Source of the DNA: Nocardia tengchongensis
GTDB lineage: Bacteria > Actinomycetota > Actinomycetes > Mycobacteriales > Mycobacteriaceae
Direction: 5' to 3'
Length of the DNA stretch: 64,000 nt
Assembly: GCF_018362975.1 (NCBI RefSeq)
Contig: NZ_CP074371.1
Coordinates: 7,006,001 to 7,070,000 of the forward strand
The translations under genes and the position numbers were made by a program. Every line of letters begins with the position of its first letter. Within the stretch, counting starts at the first letter, position 1. The notes under the pieces are model-generated. The model was not told the origin of the DNA and ran no database searches. It worked only from the letters and a program-made list of their open reading frames with translations. Shown here piece by piece: positions 26,765-35,405 of this stretch.

Positions 26765-26920
26765 CAAGGGAACACCAACGGCCTTGTCCGCCAATACCTT
26801 CCCCGCGCCGCAGACCTGCTTTACTACACCGAGCACGACCTCGACGCCATAGCCGACGAACTCAACGGCCGCCCTCGACAAACCCTCGGATTCCGCACAC
26901 CATCAGAAGCACACTCGACG
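26765..26920 (+). pseudogene. IS30-family transposase C-terminal relic
   Basis: The stretch QGNTNGLVRQYLPRAADLLY, then DAIADELNGRPRQTLGFRTP and SEA is the signature C-terminus of IS30 transposases (NENTNGLLRQYFPKGTD...AxELNxRPRKTLGWxTPxEA). The catalytic region upstream is missing and no start or inverted repeats are present. The relic directly follows the PurO-like gene. Confidence 0.85.
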
Positions 26921-27258
26921 AAGTGTTGCGATGACCGCCTGAACCCGCAGGCAATACAGAGCGTTCGTACGACGCGCTCGGGCCGCGCCGGACATGCTCG
27001 CCGATCACATCGGCTACACCTTCACCACAGGCCGACATCGGAGACATCCAGCTTGCCGAGGTGACAGCGCCGCCTGGTTCCCACTCGATGTTGCCGAGCG
27101 ACTCGTCGGGCCCCGCATCGCTCGCGTGACCCGGCGCTGTCCACGACCGAAGTGCCCGTCGATCTCGCCGACGCAGCGATACGCGAACTCAGCCAGACCT
27201 GAGGACACGGCCACCGGCGTAGATCAAAAATGGCCGATTCCCTGGCTAGGCTTCCGAA
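26921..27258. other. no supported gene
   Basis: About 340 bases after the IS30 relic without a convincing frame or motif; probably degraded mobile-element DNA. Confidence 0.4.
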
Positions 27259-27771
27259 ATGAACTGCTGGATCGTCGAGGGAAGCGCGGTCGACACACAG
27301 GATGTGACGCACCTGATCGTGGACCTGCACAACACAGGCGAGTGGACCCTGCGGTGCACAGGAAGACCCCCCAAGCCTGAAACAGCGCTCGCCGGTCGGG
27401 CGCGGTGCCTACGTTGTTCGCTCAAAGCCGCAGACGCGTTCCGCCTGGGCCACCAGCCATTAGACGTTGTCCAAGAATGGATGCGAGCCGACCACACCGC
27501 GCTTCCCCGACCACTGTCGATCCAGCGTCATGCACCCGAACGCCGGAAACATCCAGCCACCCCTACCGAGTCGGCCAGCCGCGACCTGATATTGGATCTG
27601 ACAGACCCGGACATGCAATACGTCATCACCGACGCGCTCGCGAGATGGGCTGCGCACCAACGTCGGAAGGCCCGGGCCGAACCGGACACGACCCTGACAG
27701 CAACCCGAAACCGCTGGGACGACCTCGCAGACACGGTCCGTGTCCGCGCCGACGTGGTGGGCAGCGACTGA
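27259..27771 (+). CDS. hypothetical protein, 170 aa
   Basis: It starts MNCWIVEGSAVDTQDVTHLI, with a region containing a CxxC (RCLRCSLKAADAFRLG) and a C-terminal helical part (MQYVITDALARWAAHQRRKA). The paired Cys suggest a small zinc site, but a second pair is not obvious (single Cys at residues 3 and about 33 are candidates). No family is recognised. It is soluble and predicted cytoplasmic. It is the last coding-like gene before the recombinase cassette. Confidence 0.5.
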   Translation: MNCWIVEGSAVDTQDVTHLIVDLHNTGEWTLRCTGRPPKPETALAGRARCLRCSLKAADAFRLGHQPLDVVQEWMRADHTALPRPLSIQRHAPERRKHPATPTESASRDLILDLTDPDMQYVITDALARWAAHQRRKARAEPDTTLTATRNRWDDLADTVRVRADVVGSD

Positions 27772-28703
27772 GCTATCGACTTCATAGTCAGCTCTCACCG
27801 CAAACCACTAGCCCCTGACCCTGCCCACCTACCCACCGACCACCCGCACACCGTCCTTGCCTCCCAGCCAGACTCGATCCCATTCATCGCCAGAGCCTTC
27901 GCCGGACAACGACATCCGACAGAACTGGTCGAACCAACCACCGACCCGACCAGCGCGCCACCGGCGAACGATGCGCACAGCAAAGTCGCAGCGACCCGTT
28001 GCTTCCCGCCATTACGTCCGTCCAACACACGCAAGCCTTATCGAATGCTGACCGGCACACGCACCCCTTTCCTGGATAGGCCCACCCGCGCCAATCCGGA
28101 AAAGGCGTGCATGCGACCTGGTCACAGGGTCGACTAACACGCACCTTTTTCTGGATCGGACACTGATCGGCATCGCTCCGCCCGACACTGCGGGGTCGTG
28201 CCGCAAAACCCGATCGAGGGCGTCCGCATGGCCGCGGTTCTGCGCGAGGCGTCCGCGTGCACCCAAACAGACGCAATGAACGATCAGCGCTGGGGCCGGT
28301 TGATCTCCGGCGGCGAAGAAGGACCAGATTTGTGTTGGCATGCTTGAGTTCTGCGTTTGCGTTCCGGTGTCGATCTAGCCCGGGCGAACCCACTCACGGA
28401 CCGTTTTCCGGCGTACCGACCCCGAGTCGGTCCTCGACCACTTTCATCGTCGCCACTCCGACTCGTGGTCGCCCTTGACCTCGACGGACATCCGCACGGC
28501 CCGCTCACACGGCTCCGTGGATACTTCTTCGAACTCGACACGACTCCATCATTCACAGACGTTGAAGTCTCCCGACACCCCAGTGCGGTTCGGCACCCTC
28601 ATGGACGCGGAACCCTCCGGTGCCCAGAACACACCACTTCACCATTCACTTCCCTCGCTCGACTTTTGCCGATATGCGAATTCAAATAGGGAAGTCTTCT
28701 AGA
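27772..28703. other. non-coding segment downstream of the recombinase cassette
   Basis: About 930 bases without a gene I can support. Frames are open on both strands but of shadow-type composition. The segment contains the three repeated motifs near 28,058-28,158 listed separately. Confidence 0.4.
28058..28158. repeat. three copies of a GCAC-pyrimidine-CCGGA motif
   Basis: Two direct copies (GCACCCCTTTCCTGGAT at about 28,060-28,076 and GCACCTTTTTCTGGAT at about 28,141-28,156) flank an inverted copy (TCCGGAAAAGGCGTGC, about 28,095-28,110). The consensus is about 16 bases and the copies lie 35-45 bases apart, an iteron- or arm-site-like layout. They sit downstream of the recombinase cassette. 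Confidence 0.5.
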
Positions 28704-31001
28704 TTACCGTGCCAAACTGGCGAGGTAGATCGCCCAGCTGGACTGGGCGTAATGCGCCCACTTGTGCGCGGTGGCGGGGTGGACTCCGAACAGATCACTG
28801 ACCACGACCGGGTCGAGATCCGCGATATTGGCCATCATCGCGGAGTTTCGAGCCGCTATCGTCGGTAGTTCGCGCCTATTGAGAGCCCTTGCGAGCCCGG
28901 GGACGTTGATCGGACGACTGGGAGGCTTCCCCGGGAGAAGGTAAGTCATAGAAGGTACTGCGTGCCCTGAAAATGTTGCTTCCGACTGTAGTTGGTTGAT
29001 CCGCTGTTCGATGAGGTCGGCTAGAGCTGGCGGCAGGACGATGGGGTTCTGATCGATGGTCAGGTATGCGCCGATGTCGTCTCGACTAAAGCGGTCGATG
29101 GTCAGCTCGACGATTCGGACCAGAGGGAGTGCGTAGAGCCTCACCAGTGCGCCAACGATGCGAAGTTCGAGAGGCAGAGTGTCATCGGTAAGGCATCGGC
29201 GCAGCTGCCGGTCATAGTCATCGATATCCTGGAACTGTTGGGGGAGACCGTATTTCCGGCGCGGAATCTCGATGTCCGCGATGAGGCGGTGTTCGTTTAG
29301 CCACGTCAGAAATCCAATGATTCTGGCTCGTCGTGATGGGTTGGCGTCGAGCCAGGTGTCGAGGTGCGGCTGGGTCAGGGCCTCAATCGTGATCCCGGAG
29401 GTGTCTAGCCAGGCCAGGAATTCGATTGCAACCTTGATTCGACTGCGGTCGCTCATCGCGGCTCCCCTTCGGTAGCCGCGACGGCGTAAGCGGCGGCGAA
29501 CTCGTCGGAGGATGTGCCACTCGACGAAAGGGCGCAAGATTTTCTGCTGGTGTGGCGGCAGCGCCGAAACGGTGCGCGTGGCCCAGAGTTGCATCTGCGC
29601 CAGATTCTCGTTGCGCCGCGGGAGCATTCCAGCTGCGACAAGGAGTTCGCGGAGGTGATGGATGTCGGTCTGCTGTGAGAGTTGATCGAGGTCCTCGTGG
29701 CTAATCTCCGTCGTTCGGGTGGGGAGATCACGCAGAAGAGGCGCGAGCGATTCAGAGCCGAGCCATTTTAGAGCGGTGCTTGGATACACTGATGTGAGAA
29801 CCGCGGCAAGGGGTTTCAGGTGCGGCGCGATCGCTTCGCCCGGACCTTTGAGGAGGTCGTTAACTTTTCCGACCACCACGCACCGCCGGCATTCGCCGTC
29901 GACATAGTTCTTGCCGTCCTCGCCGCAACTCCGGCAGGCGAACCTCAGGTCGACGCCAGCGCAGAGAGCGCAGATGTCCCGAGCGTCGATTCGGCCGACC
30001 AGCACTCTAATTGCACCGCAATCGGCGCAAGCTGCGGGATGCCGGCGGCGGCGGCCGTAGCAGATTCGGCAGACTGGGCCGAGGGGCCAGGTTGTTGCGA
30101 TGACCTGATGTTCACCGCAGATCGCGCAGTCCCTCTTGGTCCTCGGCCGGCAAGCGCGGCAGTAGAATTCGGCACCGCGGAGTCTGCTGCCATGGCGGCG
30201 TCGACCACAGACAACGCAGTCACCAATGTTTCGGGGGGAGCCGCCGGCTTGGTAGCAGCTGCGGCAGGTGTCCGGATTGCCTTCGCGGTCGGCGCGATAC
30301 TGAATTGGCACGATCTTCCCGCAGATTCCGCAGAGACGCGCCGGGGTCGTGTGACATCGGCGACAGGCCGGCCCTTTCGGTGTACGGACCGTGCTGGTGG
30401 TGGATCGGCCGCAGTGAACGCATTGCCGCAGTGGCCGAGGTCGGCATGGGTTGCAGAGAGGGGTGCCATCCTCGAGGCGCCGTTGTGGCCGGCAAACTCG
30501 CCCGCACCGGCCGCATTCGGTGAGAACTTCCGGGTCAGTGTGGTAGCACGGCCGACAGATCGGACCGTCGTCACGGCGAGCGACGATAAGGCCGTCTCTG
30601 CCGCAGCGAGCGCAACGCTGCAGACAAGTCTTCACGACGCACCATTCGCAACATCGGCCTTCTGGTGTTGGTCGAGTGAGAGGCCGATCGGTGCGACCGC
30701 ATCTAGCGCAGCCGAGCAGCACAACCGTGTCGCCGAAGCCGGCTCCGTCAAGCACTTGCAGCAATCGCGCCATCGGCCTTGGGCAATGCGGAGAGGGAGC
30801 CAGGAAGGCGTCGGGGTGCTCGCCGAGGTGCTTGTCGAGCTGGTGGGCGCTGGTCGGGTGCCATGCCTTGGCCTGCTGCAACAGTTCCTGGGCCATTCCT
30901 GCGGTGACCGCTGGCCCGACCGTGTCTTGAACGAATGCGATCAGACGCTGACGAGCGGCAGCCAGCTCGCCTTTGGGATGGTGTTTCCGTGAGGTGCTCA
31001 C
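28704..31001 (-). CDS. multi-zinc-ribbon protein with integrase-like C-terminus, 765 aa
   Basis: After about 95 helical residues there is an array of CxxC pairs (CARCGR, CCEWC, CGRCGR, CNPC, CVHCGR, CRRC, CGICGK, CRSC, CVVCGR, CRAC, CAICGE, CADCG, CALC, CRSCGE) spanning roughly residues 95-370, enough for seven or eight zinc ribbons. The second half resembles a tyrosine-recombinase core: a SAM-like helical region (VAIEFLAWLDTSGITIEALT), LVRIVELTIDRF where box I would be, and a C-terminal AARNSAMMANIADLDP...ATAHKWAHYA. The HxxR and nucleophilic Tyr are not evident, so it is probably catalytically dead and acts as a DNA-binding partner of the integrase. It overlaps the HTH gene by 4 bases. Such integrase/HTH/zinc-protein trios occur on actinobacterial elements. 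Confidence 0.75.
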   Translation of the reverse strand: MSTSRKHHPKGELAAARQRLIAFVQDTVGPAVTAGMAQELLQQAKAWHPTSAHQLDKHLGEHPDAFLAPSPHCPRPMARLLQVLDGAGFGDTVVLLGCARCGRTDRPLTRPTPEGRCCEWCVVKTCLQRCARCGRDGLIVARRDDGPICRPCYHTDPEVLTECGRCGRVCRPQRRLEDGTPLCNPCRPRPLRQCVHCGRSTTSTVRTPKGPACRRCHTTPARLCGICGKIVPIQYRADREGNPDTCRSCYQAGGSPRNIGDCVVCGRRRHGSRLRGAEFYCRACRPRTKRDCAICGEHQVIATTWPLGPVCRICYGRRRRHPAACADCGAIRVLVGRIDARDICALCAGVDLRFACRSCGEDGKNYVDGECRRCVVVGKVNDLLKGPGEAIAPHLKPLAAVLTSVYPSTALKWLGSESLAPLLRDLPTRTTEISHEDLDQLSQQTDIHHLRELLVAAGMLPRRNENLAQMQLWATRTVSALPPHQQKILRPFVEWHILRRVRRRLRRRGYRRGAAMSDRSRIKVAIEFLAWLDTSGITIEALTQPHLDTWLDANPSRRARIIGFLTWLNEHRLIADIEIPRRKYGLPQQFQDIDDYDRQLRRCLTDDTLPLELRIVGALVRLYALPLVRIVELTIDRFSRDDIGAYLTIDQNPIVLPPALADLIEQRINQLQSEATFSGHAVPSMTYLLPGKPPSRPINVPGLARALNRRELPTIAARNSAMMANIADLDPVVVSDLFGVHPATAHKWAHYAQSSWAIYLASLAR

Positions 31002-31339
31002 TGTTTCCCTGGTCGACGAATGACTGTGTGGCGCAGCGTGATCGACGCCGAGTCGGCGTTCCCGTCTGCGGTCTTTCGAACCTGCTGATTCACGACTTCT
31101 GGTTCGATCAGGTCGTTTGGCGTGCAGCCGAGGATGTCGCAGAGCGCGACGAGCACATCCATGCTTAACCGCTGTGGCGGCTGCGTCACGAGCCGATAGA
31201 CCTGTTCGCGAGAAAGGGTGACCCCGCGTTCTGCCAGGTAAGGGATCAGGTTCGAGGTCTGGAACATCTGCTGATCGGCCATGAGATCCCGCAGCCGCCA
31301 GCGGTAGCCCATCTTCTTGTTCACGCTGTCACATCCCAA
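30998..31339 (-). CDS. XRE/Cro-like HTH protein of recombinase cassette, 113 aa
   Basis: The central region YRWRLRDLMADQQMFQTSNL, then LSREQVYRLVTQPPQRLSMD and VLVALCDILGCTPNDLIEP, is a Cro-type HTH of the short kind whose last helix ends in LGCxPxDLI. A probable start is the Met at MGYRWRLRD, about 10 residues in. The gene overlaps the integrase stop by about 19 bases and the next gene by 4, so the three are translationally coupled. It likely regulates the cassette or acts as an excision/architectural factor. Confidence 0.8.
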   Translation of the reverse strand: MGCDSVNKKMGYRWRLRDLMADQQMFQTSNLIPYLAERGVTLSREQVYRLVTQPPQRLSMDVLVALCDILGCTPNDLIEPEVVNQQVRKTADGNADSASITLRHTVIRRPGKQ

Positions 31340-32514
31340 AAGTCGCCGAGTCGGCCCTTCAGGGCGGCCACCAGCAACTGATTGCGGAACTCGTTAGAGA
31401 CTCCCATGTAGATGGAGGTCGTCGCCGCATGGGAATGGCCAGCCTGCTCTTGGACAAACCTTGCGGGATAGCCGAATTCGGTCCAATGGGTGATTGCACT
31501 ATGACGCAGGCAGTGGACATCGAGGTTCTCGTCGAGGTCGGCAGCTCGCCGGATCACAACGAATGCCTCATTGATCGATCGCGGAGACAGCCTGCCTACT
31601 CGTTCGGTCACCCACAGTGCAGGATGTTTCCCGGGCGAGAACCGCGGCCGCAGCTCCGTTAGCCACTCGTCCAAAACATCCGTGGCCCAATCCATTTCGG
31701 GAACCAGAAGCACGGACCTCCGCTTGGGTGCCGATCCCTTGGATGCCTTGCCGTAGCGCACCATCACACTGCCGAACCTGCCAAACTGCGGCATTTTCGC
31801 ATTCCGCCGCAGGTCGACCAGATCCAGTTTCGACGTCTCAGTACGCCGCAGGCCGTAGGCATAGATCGTCTTCAAAACCGCAGCGTCACGAGCCGCGCCC
31901 AGAGCCCCCTTCACTCCTCTTTCCGCGATCCTGCCCGGCCGCGCCTCCGCGGCTGCGAAGAGCGCCTGTATCTCGTCATAGGTCAACGGCCGACGACGCG
32001 GGTCACCCTCGTAGTCGCCCTTGTGCAGGATCGAATTGCCCTCGTGGAAGATCTGCTGCGGACCTTCACCGAACCGCTCCTCACATACTCGCGCCCATCC
32101 ATATCGAGGATCGAGCAGGAACTCAAGAAATAGTGTGATCGTGACCTCGTAGCCCCGGGCAGTGGACATCGCTCGAGGACAGTCGCCGCCCCTCAAGTGA
32201 TCAATGAAGGCCTCCCCCTCCGCTGGGGTCCACTGCCACGGATACAACCCGGTGAACTCCACCAGCCGCTGAATCAACCGCAGACGAGGCCGCACCGTCT
32301 TGTCGCTCAAGAACCTCGCTGACTGCTGCCGCCGCCACCCCTCCAGCATCGCGGCGAAGACCGCAGGCGCAGGGTCCAGGTGGACCACGTTGTCCGCTAG
32401 AGCCAGATTCGACGAACCAGGTGGGTGAAGGGTCACACCGACGTTGTATCCGACGCAACATTGATGTGCCGCGTGTCGGAGCCCAGTTGGGAGGGTCTGG
32501 GCATAGAGGACCAC
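31321..32514 (-). CDS. tyrosine recombinase (integrase) of the island, up to 397 aa
   Basis: This is a site-specific recombinase. A SAM-like core-binding domain (about residues 50-160) precedes the catalytic domain. The catalytic residues are Arg in IYAYGLRRTETSKL, HCLRHSAITHW (HxxR), GHSHAATTSIYMGV (His then nucleophilic Tyr). The start is uncertain: the first 25 residues from 32,514 are atypical, and a downstream GTG/TTG is possible. It lies about 50 bases from the end of the truncated yraN and reads away from it, the position expected of an integrase next to its attachment site. It is the first gene of a three-gene overlapping operon. It most likely integrated the island into yraN. Confidence 0.85.
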   Translation of the reverse strand: MVLYAQTLPTGLRHAAHQCCVGYNVGVTLHPPGSSNLALADNVVHLDPAPAVFAAMLEGWRRQQSARFLSDKTVRPRLRLIQRLVEFTGLYPWQWTPAEGEAFIDHLRGGDCPRAMSTARGYEVTITLFLEFLLDPRYGWARVCEERFGEGPQQIFHEGNSILHKGDYEGDPRRRPLTYDEIQALFAAAEARPGRIAERGVKGALGAARDAAVLKTIYAYGLRRTETSKLDLVDLRRNAKMPQFGRFGSVMVRYGKASKGSAPKRRSVLLVPEMDWATDVLDEWLTELRPRFSPGKHPALWVTERVGRLSPRSINEAFVVIRRAADLDENLDVHCLRHSAITHWTEFGYPARFVQEQAGHSHAATTSIYMGVSNEFRNQLLVAALKGRLGDFWDVTA

Positions 32515-32559
32515 ACCGGCCCGAAGCTCTCCTGACCAGCTAGGATGCCATTCCTATGC

Positions 32560-32730
32560 TCAGACGGAATGTTGCATTAAATGCAATTCAGCCTGTTTTT
32601 CGCGGGCGATGACGTCGAGCTCCCCGAAGCGGCATCGCCAATTGCGGGCGATGATGTCCAGCCCGGCCGTGCGGAGATAATCCGCGGCCAGGTTCTCCCC
32701 ATGCGCTCCCAGCGCCAGATACTGTGCCAT
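32560..32730 (-). pseudogene. yraN: yraN (UPF0102) 5' fragment, truncated at island edge
   Basis: From ATG 32730 the frame gives [20 protein letters not shown], then [20 protein letters not shown] and [11 protein letters not shown]. This is the conserved N-terminus of the UPF0102/YraN family (GxxGExxAxxYLxxxGxxIlxRNwRcrxGElDlIa). Homology stops after about 40 residues, where family members continue into FVEVK, a part of the nuclease-like core. The frame ends at 32,560 with foreign residues. In relatives yraN directly follows the DUF2469 gene, as here. The break therefore marks the right junction of the island, near 32,595-32,615. Confidence 0.85.
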
Positions 32731-32816
32731 TCAGCCAGCATGGCCGTGCCCGTGCCGGACCCGGCCATGCCGAACTGGGAAAACAGCGAGGTTGTGGATA
32801 ACCTCGGGCCTGTGGA

Positions 32817-33122
32817 TCAGTCGGGAAGCCGCAGGTCGGTCTTCTCCAGTTCTTCGATATTCACGTCTTTGAAGGTGATCACGCGAACGTGCTTCACGAA
32901 GCGGGCCGGCCGGTACATGTCCCACACCCATGCATCCGACATCCGCACCTCGAAGTACACCTCGCCATCGGCGTTCTGCGGTCGCAGTTCGACGGAATTG
33001 GCGAGGTAGAAGCGACGTTCGGTCTCCACCACGTACGAGAATTGCCCGACGATGTCCTTGTACTCGCGGTACAGGGATAGCTCCATCTCGGTTTCGTACT
33101 TCTCGAGGTCCTCGGCGCTCAT
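32817..33122 (-). CDS. DUF2469 family protein, 101 aa
   Basis: Starting at MSAEDLEKYETEMELSLYRE (Met 33,122), the 101-residue protein contains IVGQFSYVVETERRFYLANS and a characteristic DGEVYFEVRMSDAWVWDMYR. This is the highly conserved actinobacterial DUF2469 protein (Rv2901c type), always found beside rnhB. It is small, acidic and cytoplasmic, with no known function. A longer upstream frame overlaps rnhB and is unlikely to be the start. It is transcribed after rnhB. Confidence 0.9.
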   Translation of the reverse strand: MSAEDLEKYETEMELSLYREYKDIVGQFSYVVETERRFYLANSVELRPQNADGEVYFEVRMSDAWVWDMYRPARFVKHVRVITFKDVNIEELEKTDLRLPD

Positions 33123-33165
33123 CGGGTGGAACGTCCTCCTTGTCGCCCAACTGGGTGTAGAGACA

Positions 33166-33918
33166 TCATCCCGCATACGCCGTGTCGGTAGCCACTCGGC
33201 CGGTCTCCCGGACGTTTCGCCACGATCGACGGTGCTCCGGAGTGATGCCGAGGCGGGTCAGCGCCTCATTGTGCTCGGGGGTGTTGTAGCCCTTGTGGGC
33301 GGCGAAACCATACCCGGGATACTCCCGGTCCATCTCGACCATCATGCGGTCGCGGGTCACCTTGGCCAGCACGCTGGCCGCGGCGATACAGGCGGCCGAC
33401 GCGTCGCCGCCGATCACCGGCAGCGACGGCACCGGAATGCCCGGCACCCGGAAACCGTCGGTGAGGACATAGCCGGGCACCGGATCGAGACCGGCCACCG
33501 CGCGGCGCATGCCCTCGATATTGGCGACGTGAATGCCGATGGCGTCGATCTCCCACGCCGGGATCACCACCACCGACCAGGCCAGCGCCACCCGCTTGAT
33601 GACCGGGAACAGCTGTTCGCGGGCATTCTCGGTGAGCCGCTTGGAGTCGTCGAGACCGGCGAGCGAGGTGTAGGCCTTGGGCGGCAGCAGGCAGGAGGCG
33701 ACGACCAGCGGGCCCGCCGCGCAGCCCCGCCCGGCCTCGTCGACGCCCGCGACCGGGCCCAGGCCGCTGCGGATCAGCGCGGCTTCGAGCGTGCGTAGCC
33801 CGCCCGCCGGGCGCATGACCACGCGCGGCGGCCAGTCACCGCGGTCGATCCGCTGAATCTTCTTGCCGCCGCGCTCCTTCCGGCCCGCGCCGGCGACACC
33901 GCTCGCCATCTTCCCCAC
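33166..33918 (-). CDS. rnhB: ribonuclease HII
   Basis: RNase HII cleaves the RNA strand of RNA-DNA hybrids and initiates ribonucleotide excision. The motif [17 protein letters not shown] carries the first acidic pair, DDSKRL follows, and [20 protein letters not shown] supplies the later Asp/Arg block. At 250 residues from 33,918 it is near the usual length; the first ~25 residues are basic and an internal start is possible. It lies between lepB and the DUF2469 gene in the conserved order. Confidence 0.9.
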   Translation of the reverse strand: MGKMASGVAGAGRKERGGKKIQRIDRGDWPPRVVMRPAGGLRTLEAALIRSGLGPVAGVDEAGRGCAAGPLVVASCLLPPKAYTSLAGLDDSKRLTENAREQLFPVIKRVALAWSVVVIPAWEIDAIGIHVANIEGMRRAVAGLDPVPGYVLTDGFRVPGIPVPSLPVIGGDASAACIAAASVLAKVTRDRMMVEMDREYPGYGFAAHKGYNTPEHNEALTRLGITPEHRRSWRNVRETGRVATDTAYAG

Positions 33919-33939
33919 CGGTCGATTATCCCGCTGTTC

Positions 33940-34758
33940 TCAGTTCGCCTGGGGGTCCTGCGAGCGGACCGGTCCGATCCGGCTCGGCGGCCAGATCTTG
34001 AACACCGCCTTGCCGCGCACATCCTTGACCGGGACGGTGCCGTTGAGCTCGTCCTTCATGTGGTAGCGGGAGTCCGCGGATTCGGCTCGGTTGTCGCCCA
34101 TCACCCACAGGTTGCCGTCCGGCACCTTGACCTCGGGGAAGGCCCGGCCGCCGGCATTGAACTGGATGTCGGGGTTCTGCTCGCTGAACGGGTTGTTGTG
34201 CAGCACGTACGGCTCGTCGAGCGGCTTCCACTCCGAACCCGGCGCGCTGTCCTTGACCAGGATCCGGCCTTGCGCGTCACAGCATTTCACCGACTGACCG
34301 CCGGTCGCGATGACTCGCTTGACCAGATCGTTCTCGTCCGGCGGCACCAGGCCGAAGAAGGACAGGAAGTTCTGGACGCCGCGGCCCACGGTGTTGGTCG
34401 AACGGATCGACTTGTAGTGGCGGTTCCAGTCGTCGGTCGGGCCGACGAACACCACCACGTCACCGGGCTTCGGATCACCGAAGTAATAGCTCAGCTTCTG
34501 CACGTAGATGCGGTCGCCGGTACAACCCGCGCAACCGTGCAGCGTGGGTTCCATGGACTGTGACGGAATCACATACGGCCGCCCGATGAAGGTGACCAGC
34601 AGCGCCACGATCAACGCCGCGAAACCGATCAGGATGGGCAGCTCTTGCCAGAACGGGCGCTGCTTCTTCTTCGGCTTCGGCTGGGGGGTCTCGGGCGTCT
34701 CGGACCCATTGTCATCGCCCGACCCGGACATCGTCACCGACTCGCTCTCGTCTGCCAC
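33940..34758 (-). CDS. lepB: type I signal peptidase
   Basis: Signal peptidase I removes signal peptides from exported proteins. An acidic, Pro-rich cytoplasmic N-terminus (about 45 residues) precedes one membrane helix (LPILIGFAALIVALLVTF). The extracellular catalytic domain has the nucleophile in YVIPSQSMEPTLHG and the general-base Lys in DLVKRVIATGG, with the conserved WVMGDNRAESADSR box. I chose GTG 34758 (VADESESVTMSG), giving 272 residues; an ATG at 34,779 would start inside the hairpin at 34,768-34,807. It sits between rplS and rnhB, the usual arrangement. Confidence 0.9.
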   Translation of the reverse strand: MADESESVTMSGSGDDNGSETPETPQPKPKKKQRPFWQELPILIGFAALIVALLVTFIGRPYVIPSQSMEPTLHGCAGCTGDRIYVQKLSYYFGDPKPGDVVVFVGPTDDWNRHYKSIRSTNTVGRGVQNFLSFFGLVPPDENDLVKRVIATGGQSVKCCDAQGRILVKDSAPGSEWKPLDEPYVLHNNPFSEQNPDIQFNAGGRAFPEVKVPDGNLWVMGDNRAESADSRYHMKDELNGTVPVKDVRGKAVFKIWPPSRIGPVRSQDPQAN

Positions 34759-34767
34759 CGGAACAGA

Positions 34768-34807
34768 GTAGCCCGGCACCGCGAAGAACCATGCGGTGCC
34801 GGGCTAC
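34768..34807. terminator. strong hairpin in the rplS-lepB gap
   Basis: A perfect 15-bp inverted repeat (34768-34782 and 34793-34807, arm GTAGCCCGGCACCGC) with a 10-base loop lies only 9 bases upstream of the lepB GTG. It could terminate transcription from rplS or act in the lepB leader. Confidence 0.75.
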
Positions 34808-34873
34808 TCGACGTCGGCGAGCCGACAATGAAGCATTGTGGCGAGCCGACGGTGATGCTCTGTGAGAACCGAT

Positions 34874-34889
34874 CCCCGACGGGTCGGGG
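34874..34889 (-). terminator. short hairpin just after rplS
   Basis: CCCCGA and TCGGGG arms (34874-34879 and 34884-34889) with a 4-base loop lie 11 bases past the rplS stop. They form a short GC stem consistent with a weak or partial terminator preceding the larger hairpin at 34,768. Confidence 0.5.
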
Positions 34890-34900
34890 CGGTTGCTACC

Positions 34901-35242
34901 TCAGCGCTTTTCCTTGATCTTGGCGGCCTTGCCGCGCAGATCGCGCAGGTAGTACAGCTTGGCGCGACGCACGTCACCGCGGGTCACGACCTCGATCTTG
35001 TCGAGGTTGGGGCTGTGCACCGGGAAGGTGCGCTCCACGCCGACACCGAACGACACCTTGCGCACGGTGAAGGTCTCGCGGATGCCACCGTTCTGGCGGC
35101 GGATGACGACGCCCTTGAAGACCTGGACTCGCTCCTTGTTGCCTTCAATAACCTTCACGTGCACGTTGACGGTGTCACCCGGGCGGAAGTCCGGGATGTC
35201 GTTGCGCAGCGAGCTTGCGTCGACGAAGTCGAGGGTGTTCAT
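34901..35242 (-). CDS. rplS: 50S ribosomal protein L19
   Basis: L19 lies at the 30S-50S interface. From Met 35,242 the 113 residues match the family closely: [55 protein letters not shown] and a basic tail [10 protein letters not shown]. The longer frame upstream to 35,356 is not protein-like. It is the first gene of the rplS-lepB-rnhB-DUF2469 series. Confidence 0.95.
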   Translation of the reverse strand: MNTLDFVDASSLRNDIPDFRPGDTVNVHVKVIEGNKERVQVFKGVVIRRQNGGIRETFTVRKVSFGVGVERTFPVHSPNLDKIEVVTRGDVRRAKLYYLRDLRGKAAKIKEKR

Positions 35243-35405
35243 GTCCGTCCTTATTGGTTTTCGCGCGAACAGAGGAACCTGGCGGCTACCCCCGGAGGGA
35301 TGCTCTACCGGTTCGTGCTCCGGATAATGGGCGGTGCCCCGGCGCAGAGCGCGCAAGGCAACCTGAGCATTGTGCCAGACGACGCGGCCCGGGCGGGAAT
35401 CGGGG

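Noticed and set aside
27772..28703. A CRISPR array
   Set aside because: Only three irregular copies in mixed orientation with unequal spacing, and no cas genes in the window.
29820..30992. A 390-codon plus-strand frame inside the zinc-ribbon gene
   Set aside because: It runs antisense to the regularly spaced CxxC codons; Cys on the sense strand yields Ala/Thr-rich antisense sequence, a known artefact.
32500..32820. A tRNA gene as the island attachment site
   Set aside because: No cloverleaf with a CCA-type or GTTCGA-like TpsiC motif is visible. The integration point lies in yraN.
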